Shown: piece after piece, positions 48,862-56,755 of the stretch | Numbering within the stretch: position 1 is the first letter of the stretch | How the letters are laid out: each line of letters opens with the position of its first letter | NCBI RefSeq assembly: GCF_009708005.2 | Contig: NZ_CP052758.1 | Coordinates: 62,001-126,000 of the forward strand | From: Cellulosimicrobium protaetiae | GTDB taxonomy: Bacteria; Actinomycetota; Actinomycetes; Actinomycetales; Cellulomonadaceae | Length of the DNA: 64,000 bases | Direction of reading: 5' to 3' | Position numbers and translations under genes: made by a program | Notes under the pieces: model-generated | What the model saw: the letters and a program-made list of their open reading frames with translations, nothing else | What the model was told of the DNA's origin: nothing | Databases searched by the model: none

Positions 48862-50496
48862 ATGGGCACCGAGGGGGCACTCACCCACCGCGTTGTACGC
48901 GTGTGCCTCGACGACGCCGCCCTCACCCCCGACCAGCGCACGCTCCTCGACCGGCATGCCGGCACGGCGCGCGCCGTGTGGAACTGGGGCCTGGCCGCCC
49001 GCAACGCCCAGCAGGACGCGCTCATGGCGCACGTGCGCGCCATCGCGCTCGAGCAGGCCGACGGCGACGAGACCGCGGCCGCCACGTTCCTCGACGACCG
49101 CATCTGGCGCACCGCCACCATCAAGGCCGCGCCCGACGAGCTGCGCCGCCCCCTGCGCGCCGCCACGCTCGGCCGCGCGTTCACCGCTGAGACCCGCGAC
49201 CCCGACTCCCGCTTCGCCTGGTGGGCCACCGAACGGCACGGCGTGAACCGCTTCGCCGTGTCGTCCTCCCTCCAGTCGCTCGACGCCGCGTTCGACCGGT
49301 ACTACCGCGACACCGGCGGGCACCGCTCCGCGCGTCGCGCACGACCACGCAAGGACGGCCGGCCCGCGGCCTGGCCGCGGTTCAAGAAGCGCGGCCGCGC
49401 GACCGACGCGTTCGCGCTGTTCAACCTCGTCGTCGCCAGCCAGGACCCCTGGCGCGTCATCGACCGCGCGCACCGGATCAAGGTCCCCTCGCTCGGCTCG
49501 CTGCGCGTGCACGAGAACACCAAGCGGCTGCGGCGCCTCATCGCGCGCGGCGGCCGCCCGACGTCGGCCCGGTTCACGCGCACCGGTGGACGCTGGTACA
49601 TGTCCGTCGTCGTCGCCCTCCCCGCTCCGGCCGCCGGCACCGTCCTCTCCCCCGCTGGCGCGCCCCGGGCCGCGGCCCCGACCCGCGCCCAGACCCGAGC
49701 AGGACTCGTCGGTGTTGACCTCGGCGTCAAGACGCTCGCCACGATGTCCGACGGCACGCTCATCGCCAACGCCCGCCACGGACGCGCCGCCGCGCGGCGA
49801 CTAGCCCGGCTCCAGCGCCGCGCCGCACGCCAGCAGGGCCCGCGCAAGGGCATCGCCCCGTCGAAGGGCTGGGTCACGACCCAGCGCGCGATTGCACGCC
49901 TCCAGCACGACGCCGCCGCCCGACGCCGCGGGCTCGTCCACGAGCTCACCAAGACCCTCGCGGCGAGCTACGCCGCGGTCGCGATCGAGGACCTCAACGT
50001 CGCCGGCATGACCGGCACCCCCGCGGCCCGCCCCGACCCCGACAACCCGGGCGCCTTCCTCGCGAACGGGCGCGCGGCGAAGTCCGGCCTGAACAAGGCC
50101 CTCCTCGACGTCGGGTTCGGCGAGTTCCGACGCCAGCTCACCTACAAGACCCCGATGTACGGGGCACGACTCCTCGAGGTAGCGCGGTTCGCGCCGACCT
50201 CGAAGACCTGCTCGACCTGCGGCGCTGTAAGAACCAAGCTGCGCCTGGACGAGCGGACCTACCGGTGCGAACACTGCGGCCTGGTCATCGACCGGGACCT
50301 CAACGCCGCACTGAACATCGCAGCCCTCGGCCACCAGGCCCTGGGCACGTCGCCTGCGGACGCGGGAGACACGAAACGGCGAGACCAGAAGGACGTCGAC
50401 CGTGAGCGGTCTGTCGTCCTGGCCTCGCAAGACCTCGGCCCGCCGAGGTCAGCGGAGCGGGCAACCGACTCCTCACCCCCCACACGCGCGGCCTGA
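48862..50496 (+). CDS. TnpB/Cas12-like RuvC nuclease next to a CRISPR array
   Basis: The 544-residue product is longer than common TnpB proteins (about 350-420). The N-terminal half is a TnpB-like wedge/REC region (ARAVWNWGLAARNAQQDALM, RFAVSSSLQSLDAAFDRYYR, WPRFKKRGRATDAFAL), with an insertion around residues 55-90. The RuvC domain is intact: Asp in LVGVDLGVKTLA (about 290), Glu in VAIEDLNVAGM (about 378), a four-Cys zinc ribbon (CSTCGAVR, RCEHCG) and Asp in VIDRDLNAALNI (about 480). No TnpA or transposon ends are seen. TACCCT lies eight bases before the ATG. A CRISPR array starts 48 bp after the stop, same direction, suggesting an RNA-guided effector of the type V-U class (Cas12n/V-U4-like by size and host; inferred). 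Confidence 0.85.
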   Translation: MGTEGALTHRVVRVCLDDAALTPDQRTLLDRHAGTARAVWNWGLAARNAQQDALMAHVRAIALEQADGDETAAATFLDDRIWRTATIKAAPDELRRPLRAATLGRAFTAETRDPDSRFAWWATERHGVNRFAVSSSLQSLDAAFDRYYRDTGGHRSARRARPRKDGRPAAWPRFKKRGRATDAFALFNLVVASQDPWRVIDRAHRIKVPSLGSLRVHENTKRLRRLIARGGRPTSARFTRTGGRWYMSVVVALPAPAAGTVLSPAGAPRAAAPTRAQTRAGLVGVDLGVKTLATMSDGTLIANARHGRAAARRLARLQRRAARQQGPRKGIAPSKGWVTTQRAIARLQHDAAARRRGLVHELTKTLAASYAAVAIEDLNVAGMTGTPAARPDPDNPGAFLANGRAAKSGLNKALLDVGFGEFRRQLTYKTPMYGARLLEVARFAPTSKTCSTCGAVRTKLRLDERTYRCEHCGLVIDRDLNAALNIAALGHQALGTSPADAGDTKRRDQKDVDRERSVVLASQDLGPPRSAERATDSSPPTRAA

Positions 50497-50544
50497 CCGA
50501 TCCGGAACAACGCCAACCCGGCGCAACGTCCCAGGTCATCGAGT

Positions 50545-50815
50545 GTCCGGCCCGTACGCGCAGGGGTGGTCCCGCAACGAGCCACGGCCCGTCGGGGTAC
50601 TCGTAGTCCGGCCCGTACGCGCAGGGGTGGTCCGGAATCCAGCCAGGTCAACCGCTCGACGCCGAGGTCCGGCCCGTACGCGCAGGGGTGGTCCCCCCTA
50701 CCGGCAGTCCATGGCGGCGCTCCTGGAGTCCGGGCCGTACGCGCAGGGGTGGTCCCAGGGTGTAGGGGCCGCGGGCTTCGGGCCGGCAGTCCGGCCCGTA
50801 CGCGCAGGGTGGTCC
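50545..50815 (+). CRISPR. CRISPR array, five 28-bp repeats and four 33-bp spacers
   Basis: Repeats at 50545-50572, 50606-50633, 50667-50694, 50728-50755 and 50789-50815 begin GTCCGGCCCGTACGCGC and end AGGGGTGGTCC. Copies 1-3 are identical, copy 4 has one substitution (C to G at position 7) and copy 5 lacks one G. Degeneracy at the right places the leader end on the left, next to the nuclease gene. All four spacers are exactly 33 bp. Spacer 1 (50573-50605) matches 51898-51930 at 30 of 33 positions. No cas1, cas2, cas3 or Cascade genes are in the window. Repeat length, spacer length and the GGTGGTCC end also resemble type I-E repeats, so origin as an orphan I-E array is possible. Confidence 0.92.
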
Positions 50816-50833
50816 CCGGCCCCGTCCGGACGA

Positions 50834-50861
50834 AGAGCGTGTCCGGCCGTCCGGCCGCTCT
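50834..50861 (+). terminator. Hairpin after the CRISPR array
   Basis: AGAGCG (50834-50839) pairs with CGCTCT (50856-50861), with a self-complementary CCGG...CCGG interior containing GTCCGGCC fragments that may be decayed repeat starts. It could end the array transcript. Confidence 0.4.
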
Positions 50862-50950
50862 CGCCCCATCTGAGCTACTCCGCGGCGAAGCGCGGGGCTC
50901 CTAGACGTTCCGGGGCGCCCGCGCTTCGCTGGGTTGGCTTGCAGCTGGAG

Positions 50951-51871
50951 CTACCGGGTGAGGACCTGCGCCTCGCCCATCGTGATGTTCGTCGTGTTCG
51001 CGAAGTCGAGGTTGATGACTCCGGTCTCTCCGATGCCAGCCCACTCGACGCTCCAGTAGGAGGTCGCGGTAACCGGGTACTGCCCCTGTCGGGTGTAGGT
51101 GTGGCCGCACGTGGGCGAGGAGCTCTTGCCGTACTTGTCCGCGTACGGGGTGCCGGCGCCGTTGCAGGTGACGGTGGTGCCGTCGCCCATGTCCCAGACG
51201 ATGCGGGTGACGCGGGCTGTCGCGGTGACGGTGTACCCGCCGGACGAGGCGGTGCGAGTGATCGGCCCGATGGTGTTCTCGCCGGGGTTCTGGGCCCACA
51301 TCCAGGTGGGCATGCCGACGACACCGATGCGCCCGGGCGCGTCCTCGGGCACGACGCCGATGTCGATCGCGCTCAGGCCCATGGTCTCGATCGCCTGGCG
51401 AGCGAGGTCGGCCGGGTCCGGCGGGGCCGGGGCGGGCGGGCCTGCGGCCCAGAAGAGGATGTCGATGGTGTGGCCACCACCGATCGCGCCACCGCCGCCA
51501 CCGCCGCCGGGCCAGGTCGCGCAGACGTGGATCGCCCCGTCCTCGTGGCCGGCCCAGACCGGGTCGGTCTTCAGCGGCTGAGGGTCGGCGAGTCCTGCGT
51601 AGAGGCACTCGATGCCGTTGACGACGATGACCGGGCTGGAATGCCCGCCACCACCGCCGCCACCACCGCCGCCACTGCCGCCGCCCCCACCGGTGTCACT
51701 TCCGCCGCCGCCCCCGCCGCCCCCGCCACCGCTTCCACCACCGCCGAAGAGCTTGCATTCGCCTGTGCGGGGGTCGATCTCGATGCAGATGGGCGCGTCG
51801 GCGCGCGCGGCAGGAGCGAGCGCGAGCAGCAGCCCGACGCTGACGAGGGCGGTGAGGATCCTTCTCAGCAC
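50951..51871 (-). CDS. Secreted PKD-domain protein of the Tad locus
   Basis: The 306-residue product has a signal peptide (LRRILTALVSVGLLLALAPA), a short Cys-bearing segment (ICIEIDPRTGECKLF), two long Gly-rich linkers with Ser/Thr, and a C-terminal PKD-like domain (about 210-300; VTRIVWDMGDGTTVTCNGAG, CGHTYTRQGQYPVTATSYWS). PKD domains usually mediate protein or polymer contacts on the surface. GTG 51871 lies inside the upstream lipoprotein gene end (7-bp overlap). Last gene of the leftward Tad operon. Confidence 0.78.
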   Translation of the reverse strand: MLRRILTALVSVGLLLALAPAARADAPICIEIDPRTGECKLFGGGGSGGGGGGGGGGSDTGGGGGSGGGGGGGGGGHSSPVIVVNGIECLYAGLADPQPLKTDPVWAGHEDGAIHVCATWPGGGGGGGAIGGGHTIDILFWAAGPPAPAPPDPADLARQAIETMGLSAIDIGVVPEDAPGRIGVVGMPTWMWAQNPGENTIGPITRTASSGGYTVTATARVTRIVWDMGDGTTVTCNGAGTPYADKYGKSSSPTCGHTYTRQGQYPVTATSYWSVEWAGIGETGVINLDFANTTNITMGEAQVLTR

Positions 51872-52479
51872 GTCTCGCCCTCCTGGTAGTCGACGTAGGC
51901 CACGAGCCACGGCCCCTCGGGGTACTCGTAGTTCGCGACGCCGACGTGGGCGATCCCCCGCGGCGCACGGTCCGCGGGGGTCGTGGACTTGCCCTCGGCG
52001 TCGACGATGTTGAGCTCGCTGACGTCGTAGCAAACGTCCGCCTCGACGACAGGGACGACCGGCGGCGTTGCGTCGAGATCCTGGGTGAGGTCCACCGTCG
52101 GGCTGGTGATGCTCACGATCTCGGTCTCACCGATCTGGTGACGGTCCTGCATCTGCACCGACACGAGCAGGTTCTGCAGGTCGGTCAGGGCGGAGGTGAT
52201 CGCGACCTTCTCGAAGTCAGCGGCGTTGAACGTGCCTGGGGACTGCAGCGCCTTGTCGGACGTCGCGAAGTACGCCGTGATCGCGTCCTCGGCGGCCGCG
52301 GTCGCTTCCTCCTCGGGCGTCAGCGGAGTCTCCGTGGGGGTCGGCTCCGACGTCGTCGGCGCTGGCGGCGACGACGTCGACGAGGGGTCGGTCGGGTCGG
52401 AGTCACAGCCCATGAGCAGGAGGGCCGTCAGTGCGACCAGGCCAACGCTGGTGGCGGCGTGGCGTGCGGTGCGGGACAT
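51865..52479 (-). CDS. Lipoprotein of the Tad locus, target of spacer 1
   Basis: The 204-residue product has a lipobox (LTALLLMGC, about residue 24), a Ser/Thr/Pro-rich linker and an alpha/beta domain (ATAAAEDAITAYFATSDKAL, TSALTDLQNLLVSVQMQDRH, GVANYEYPEGPWLVAYVDYQ) resembling NTF2-like folds. Residues 184-194 (YEYPEGPWLVA) are encoded by 51898-51930, which spacer 1 of the CRISPR array matches at 30 of 33 positions; the spacer would encode YEYPDGPWLVA. A related plasmid's version of this gene is therefore the likely spacer source. Confidence 0.82.
   Translation of the reverse strand: MSRTARHAATSVGLVALTALLLMGCDSDPTDPSSTSSPPAPTTSEPTPTETPLTPEEEATAAAEDAITAYFATSDKALQSPGTFNAADFEKVAITSALTDLQNLLVSVQMQDRHQIGETEIVSITSPTVDLTQDLDATPPVVPVVEADVCYDVSELNIVDAEGKSTTPADRAPRGIAHVGVANYEYPEGPWLVAYVDYQEGETC
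51898..51930. other. Protospacer-like match to CRISPR spacer 1
   Basis: Positions 2, 3, 5-18 and 20-33 of spacer 1 are identical here; positions 1, 4 and 19 differ, and all three are third codon positions of the lipoprotein gene. Flanks are GTA on the left and GTTCGC on the right (plus strand); on the other strand the protospacer is preceded by AAC. Confidence 0.9.
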
Positions 52480-52491
52480 CAGGGGTTCCTC

Positions 52492-55400
52492 CTAGAGTGC
52501 GTCGGCCATGAGCCGGTCGAAGTCGGCGCCGGGGTTCTTGAGGGCGGCGAGCAGGTGTTCGGTCTCGGGCTCGAGGTCGCACTCGAGATGCTCGGTGATG
52601 GTCAGGAGCCGGTCGATGGCCTCGGCCTCAGCGGCCTGGTTGCGGCTCTCGTGCGCGGCGAGGATCCGCAGCCGCCACAGGTTCTCCTGCGCCGGCTCGA
52701 TCCGCAGCCCGACGACGACGGCCTGCTCGGCCGCACGCCAGCGCCCCTCGAGGAGGCGGCGGCGCGCGAGCTCGGACGACGCGTCGACGATCTCGCTGAT
52801 CAGCCGCTGCTTGAGCGGCTCCGCCCACGCGTACCGCTTCCGGTGGGTGCCCTCGAACGGGATCCCGCGCACGAGCTTGAGCGCGGCCTCCAGGTCATCA
52901 GTCGAGGCGCTCGCGGGCGCGTGGTTCAGGAGCTCGTCCCACGCGTCGACGTCCGTAGTGACCTCAGGCAAGAACCCGTACCCACCGCCAGCCTGGTGCC
53001 GCGGAAGGTAGTCCTCCCCGTCGGGGGTCCGCCCGACCCAGCGACGCAGCTTCGTCGTCGCGGTGTTCCGCGTGTTCAGGTTGTCCTCGGTCTTGCGGTC
53101 GGGCCAGATGGCGTCGTCGATCGCGGTGTGCGAGACGCCGGCGTTGAGCGCGAGGTACGTCGCGTACTCGAGCAGCCGGGCACGCTTGCTGGGCTCGACG
53201 CGGCCGGTGCTGCCGGTGATGTCGACCGGCCCGAGGACGAGGACCTGCGGCCGGCCGGCCACCTCGGGCTCGGAGATCTCCGGCTCGGGCGCCGCGCCGG
53301 ACGGCTGCGGGGCCGCGTCGGCGCTCGCGGCGACGGCGACGACGGGGGCCGCCGCGTCCGGCTCTGCGCCCGCGCTCGTCGCAGGCTCGAACTCGTCGAC
53401 GCGCTCGTCGACGCGCTCGTCGACGCGCTCGTCGACGTCGTGCTCGCTGTGCTCGTCGTCGTCCTGTCCCTCGCGCTCAGCGTCCTCGTCCTCTTCCTCG
53501 TCGGCCGGCGTCGGCGCGTCAGCGGCAGGGGTTTCGAGCAGCTCGAGGATCGCCTCGGGGATGGCGGAGACCGGGTCGGAGGGGCGGTCGTCGGGTGCGA
53601 TGGACTCGACCTCGGTCACGGTGGGCACGAACGTCGCGATCTGCGTGTCGTCGAGCTCGTCGACGTCGGCCATGGCCACGACCTCGAGCAGGTGCCCGTA
53701 CTGGGCGGTGGGGAGCTGCTGCGCCCACACGCGCAGGCCGATCGGCGCGAGGGAGGACTCACCGTCCGTTGCGCCGGGCACGAGGTCGAGCGACCACTCC
53801 CCCGCGCCGTGACCGTTCGTGATCGCAGCCAGGGCGACGTGGGGCATCTGGTCGACGAGCTCGGTGAGCTGGTGGCGCTGGCGGTCGGTGAGGTCGCTGG
53901 CGATGACGACGATCTCCGGGGCCCACGCGTCGGACGCGTCGCCGGTCACGCGCGCGCTGTACAGGTCGGCGACGCCGCTGTCGGCGAGGACCTTGCGGTC
54001 CTGCTCGGCGCGGGTGAGGAGGTCGTCCAGGACGCGGCTGACGGAGGGCAGGTAGCGGATGCGGCCGGTCTGCAGCGCGTCCTCGAGGTCGGGGAACGCG
54101 CCAACGAGGGTGACCTGGAGGTCGTCAGCCCAGATCGACGTCGCGAGCTCGACGGAGAGCGCGCCGAGGATCTCGCGGGTCGTGGGGTCGTCGCCGGTGA
54201 TCGCGAGGGAGCCGAGGTGCTCGAGGTTGAGCAGCACGTGCCCGTTCTCCTCGTCGTGGCCGAGCGTGACGAGCGCCGGGTAGGGCGCCGGAGTCGCACG
54301 GGCGGCGTCGTCGACAGCGAGGTTCTCGCAGTCCTCGACGGTCAGGGTCCACACGAGCTCGTCGGACGTGCCGACCCAGGGTGCGGGCAGCGTGGCGGGC
54401 TCGGAGAGGTAGAGGTCGAACTGGGTAGCGGTGAGTCGGGCGGCGCGGGTCACGGGCAGCGGCTGGCCGGTGCGGGCGCAGGTCGCCGCGAGGGTGCGCA
54501 GCGCGACGTCGACGTGCTCGACGGACAGGGCGTCGGCGGTGGCCCGCAGCTCCTGCTCGGTGGCCGCGGCGTCTCCGGTCGCCATCGGCAGGGCCTGGCC
54601 GGGGCGACGGCGCCGCTGCTGGGTGCGGCGGCGGGCCTCGATGAGCGCGAGGACGCCGGCGGCGAGGACGGCGCCGACGCCGAAGGTCGTTCGCGTCGTC
54701 CAGGCCGAGTCCTCCTCGAGGTGGTCGCCGGCGTCGGTGCTCGCGGTGTCGGGGGCCGGGGGCGACGGCGCAGGTGCAGGTGCAGCCTCCTCGGCGGGGG
54801 CCGACTCGGCTGCGGGTGCCTCATGCGGGGCGGGCGCGACGTCGGGGGCCGGGGCCGCGTCGACGGCGGGGGTCTCGGGCGCGGGCGGCTGAGCGGGCGC
54901 GGCCTCCTCGACGGGGTCGGGGGCGGGCGTCTGGACGGGCGCCGTCGTCGGGGTCGCAGCGGGCGTCTCGGTGGGGAGCTGCAGTGTCCACCCGACGTCG
55001 ATGACGTTCGGGTCGGTCAGGTGCACACCGCCGGGCTGCTCGATGTCCTTGGAGGCCTCGTAGATCTCGGGGTAGCGCTGGGCGTCGCCGAGCTCGGCCT
55101 GCGCGATGCCGGAGAGGGTGTCGCCGCGCTCGACGACGACGCTCTCGCTCGCGGTCGTGTCCTGGGCGGTGTCGGGCGCCGCGGCCGGGACGGTGACCTG
55201 CAGGACCCAGCCGGGGCGGATGAGGGACGCCTGGCCGCCGAGGACGGCCTCGTTCTGCTCGACGATCTCGTTGAAGCGGTGCCCGTCGCCGAGGAGGTCC
55301 GCGGCGATCGACCACAGCGACTCGCCAGGCTGGACGGTGTGCGCGACGACGGTGGTCGCAGGCGCGGGCAGCGCCGGCGCCGGGGCGGGCGTCGCGGCCG

Positions 55401-55881
55401 GCGGGGCGACGTCGACGGCGGCGGGTGCCGGCGTCGCCTCGGCGGGTGCGCTGACGACGGCCACGACCTCGATCGGCGGTGCCGGCTCGGCGGCGGTCGC
55501 CGCGGTGGCGGTGGTCGCGAGCCCGGGCACGGTGACGAACAGCAGCATCGCCGTGCCGACCAGGGACCGGGCGGCGTTCTGCGGCAGCCGCAGGCCGGGA
55601 AGGCGCGGGGCGCGCACGCCGCGCAGCTGGGACCCGAGCTCGAGCAGCACGGACACGGTCAGGACCGCCCAGGAGACCCACCCGACGAGCTTGATCAGGG
55701 CGAGGAAGAGCGTGCCGTCGTCCGGGGAGGTGAGCGCGTCGATGACGCCGTCGACGCTGGGGTCGAGCCCGGCGAACGGGTTCGCCCCGACGGCGAGCAG
55801 CACGACGGGGAGCCCGACGACGATGGCCAGGATCCCGAGCAGGGCCACCAGGCCCGCGAGACGACGGCGGAGAGTGCTCAC
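52492..55881 (-). CDS. Membrane protein with two LysM domains and a C-terminal BTAD-like domain
   Basis: This 1129-residue protein has three membrane helices at the N-terminus (about 8-28, 60-80 and 100-125), two LysM repeats (about 175-225, TVQPGESLWSIAADLLGDG; about 245-300, VVERGDTLSGIAQAELGDAQ), a long Pro/Ala linker, another membrane helix (FGVGAVLAAGVLALIEARRR, about 425), a cytoplasmic domain of unknown fold, an acidic repeat region (DERVDERVDERVDE) and a C-terminal winged-helix plus BTAD-like helical repeat (LEYATYLALNAGVSHTAIDD, LLEGRWRAAEQAVVVGLRIE). It could link peptidoglycan sensing to regulation. GTG 55881 follows AGGAGG and overlaps the previous stop (GTGA). Confidence 0.85.
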   Translation of the reverse strand: MSTLRRRLAGLVALLGILAIVVGLPVVLLAVGANPFAGLDPSVDGVIDALTSPDDGTLFLALIKLVGWVSWAVLTVSVLLELGSQLRGVRAPRLPGLRLPQNAARSLVGTAMLLFVTVPGLATTATAATAAEPAPPIEVVAVVSAPAEATPAPAAVDVAPPAATPAPAPALPAPATTVVAHTVQPGESLWSIAADLLGDGHRFNEIVEQNEAVLGGQASLIRPGWVLQVTVPAAAPDTAQDTTASESVVVERGDTLSGIAQAELGDAQRYPEIYEASKDIEQPGGVHLTDPNVIDVGWTLQLPTETPAATPTTAPVQTPAPDPVEEAAPAQPPAPETPAVDAAPAPDVAPAPHEAPAAESAPAEEAAPAPAPSPPAPDTASTDAGDHLEEDSAWTTRTTFGVGAVLAAGVLALIEARRRTQQRRRRPGQALPMATGDAAATEQELRATADALSVEHVDVALRTLAATCARTGQPLPVTRAARLTATQFDLYLSEPATLPAPWVGTSDELVWTLTVEDCENLAVDDAARATPAPYPALVTLGHDEENGHVLLNLEHLGSLAITGDDPTTREILGALSVELATSIWADDLQVTLVGAFPDLEDALQTGRIRYLPSVSRVLDDLLTRAEQDRKVLADSGVADLYSARVTGDASDAWAPEIVVIASDLTDRQRHQLTELVDQMPHVALAAITNGHGAGEWSLDLVPGATDGESSLAPIGLRVWAQQLPTAQYGHLLEVVAMADVDELDDTQIATFVPTVTEVESIAPDDRPSDPVSAIPEAILELLETPAADAPTPADEEEDEDAEREGQDDDEHSEHDVDERVDERVDERVDEFEPATSAGAEPDAAAPVVAVAASADAAPQPSGAAPEPEISEPEVAGRPQVLVLGPVDITGSTGRVEPSKRARLLEYATYLALNAGVSHTAIDDAIWPDRKTEDNLNTRNTATTKLRRWVGRTPDGEDYLPRHQAGGGYGFLPEVTTDVDAWDELLNHAPASASTDDLEAALKLVRGIPFEGTHRKRYAWAEPLKQRLISEIVDASSELARRRLLEGRWRAAEQAVVVGLRIEPAQENLWRLRILAAHESRNQAAEAEAIDRLLTITEHLECDLEPETEHLLAALKNPGADFDRLMADAL
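53396..53443 (-). repeat. In-frame 12-bp tandem repeat
   Basis: The unit GTCGACGCGCTC recurs about four times, coding for DERV repeats in the LysM/BTAD protein. In-frame length change is expected between strains. Confidence 0.8.
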
Positions 55882-56318
55882 TGCTCGGTACCTCCTACGG
55901 CGCGGACAACGCGGGCCTCTGCTTCGCCGGTGACGCGCATGTTCCCGATCCCGACGATCGACACAATCTTGGTGGAGTAGACGTCGCTGGTACGCACCCT
56001 CACGGTGGTGCCGCCCTCGACCGACACGGTGCCCTCGACGCCGGACGCGGCGAGGTAGGTCCGGGCGGCCTGCGCCGCGGCGTACGGGTCGGCCTTGACG
56101 CCGAGCCCGCGCACCGCCTGGGCCGCGTTGAGCTGCTGTCCCCCGGCCCGGGCCGCCTGCGCGGCGACGTCGTGCACGCGCTGCTGCGCGTTGGCCTGCC
56201 CGGTGAGGTCGATCGCGACACCGAAGAAGATGACCAGGATGAACGCGGCCATGACGAGCCACACGGTCACCGACCCGCGCTCGCTCCCGCCACGTCGCAG
56301 TCTGGCAAGGATCCGCAT
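55878..56318 (-). CDS. TadG/TadE-like pilus assembly protein
   Basis: The 146-residue product has the RGSVTVWLVMAAFILVIFFG prepilin-like helix (about 14-38) and a pseudopilin-type C-terminal domain (QRVHDVAAQAARAGGQQLNA, VYSTKIVSIVGIGNMRV). It is one of three related genes in a row. ATG 56318 overlaps the previous stop by one base (TGATG). Confidence 0.82.
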   Translation of the reverse strand: MRILARLRRGGSERGSVTVWLVMAAFILVIFFGVAIDLTGQANAQQRVHDVAAQAARAGGQQLNAAQAVRGLGVKADPYAAAQAARTYLAASGVEGTVSVEGGTTVRVRTSDVYSTKIVSIVGIGNMRVTGEAEARVVRAVGGTEQ

Positions 56319-56755
56319 CAGCGCTCCCGGTAGGTGTCGATCGGGCTGGTCATCGTGGCCGTGATCGTGCGCGACCCCGGCAGGCCCGGCACGGCGAGGT
56401 CGGAGAGCCGGACCACGCAGGTCACGGTCGCGGACACCGACGCCGGCGTTCCGGGAGGTGCGGCGAACCTGCCGGTGTCGACGTCCACGGTCCTGCTGGT
56501 GCACTGCAGGCCCTGGTTCGAGAGGCTGGCCGACGCCCAGGTCGAGGCGTCTTCGTTGGCCTGGACCTGGGTGCGCGCGATCGAGGCCGCTCGCGCGGCC
56601 TCGGCCGCGGCCGCCTCGACGGCCTGGTCGGCGATCGCGATCCGGCCCGCGGCGATGATCAGCCCGATGAACAACAGAACGGCGGGCACACCGATGACGG
56701 CCTCGATCACCTCTGAGCCGCGCTCTCGCCCGCCTCGTCGCAGCCTCCGCATCAT
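56318..56755 (-). CDS. TadE-like minor pilin
   Basis: The 145-residue product carries RERGSEVIEAVIGVPAVLLF, IGLIIAAGRIAIADQAVEAA, the TadE N-terminal hydrophobic helix with a Glu five residues after the Gly, and a Cys-containing C-terminal domain. Two ATG codons at 56755 and 56752 compete. Its start overlaps the previous stop. Confidence 0.85.
   Translation of the reverse strand: MMRRLRRGGRERGSEVIEAVIGVPAVLLFIGLIIAAGRIAIADQAVEAAAAEAARAASIARTQVQANEDASTWASASLSNQGLQCTSRTVDVDTGRFAAPPGTPASVSATVTCVVRLSDLAVPGLPGSRTITATMTSPIDTYRER

Noticed and set aside
49276-49291. A 12-base match between spacer 2 and the nuclease gene
   Set aside because: CGCTCGACGCCG is a common high-GC string and flanking bases do not match; spacers 2-4 have no convincing target in the window.
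48862-50496. Reading the nuclease as an ordinary IS605-family transposon passenger
   Set aside because: No TnpA, no terminal hairpins, longer than usual, and an array follows directly; still the chief alternative and stated as such.
51650-51760. CCGCCACC-type repeats as a second CRISPR or tandem array
   Set aside because: They are codons of Gly-rich linkers in the PKD-domain protein, with no regular spacers.
51946-55980. A 1344-codon open frame on the plus strand
   Set aside because: Antisense to the LysM/BTAD gene, whose domains are clear; the plus frame is low-complexity Gly/Arg/Val.
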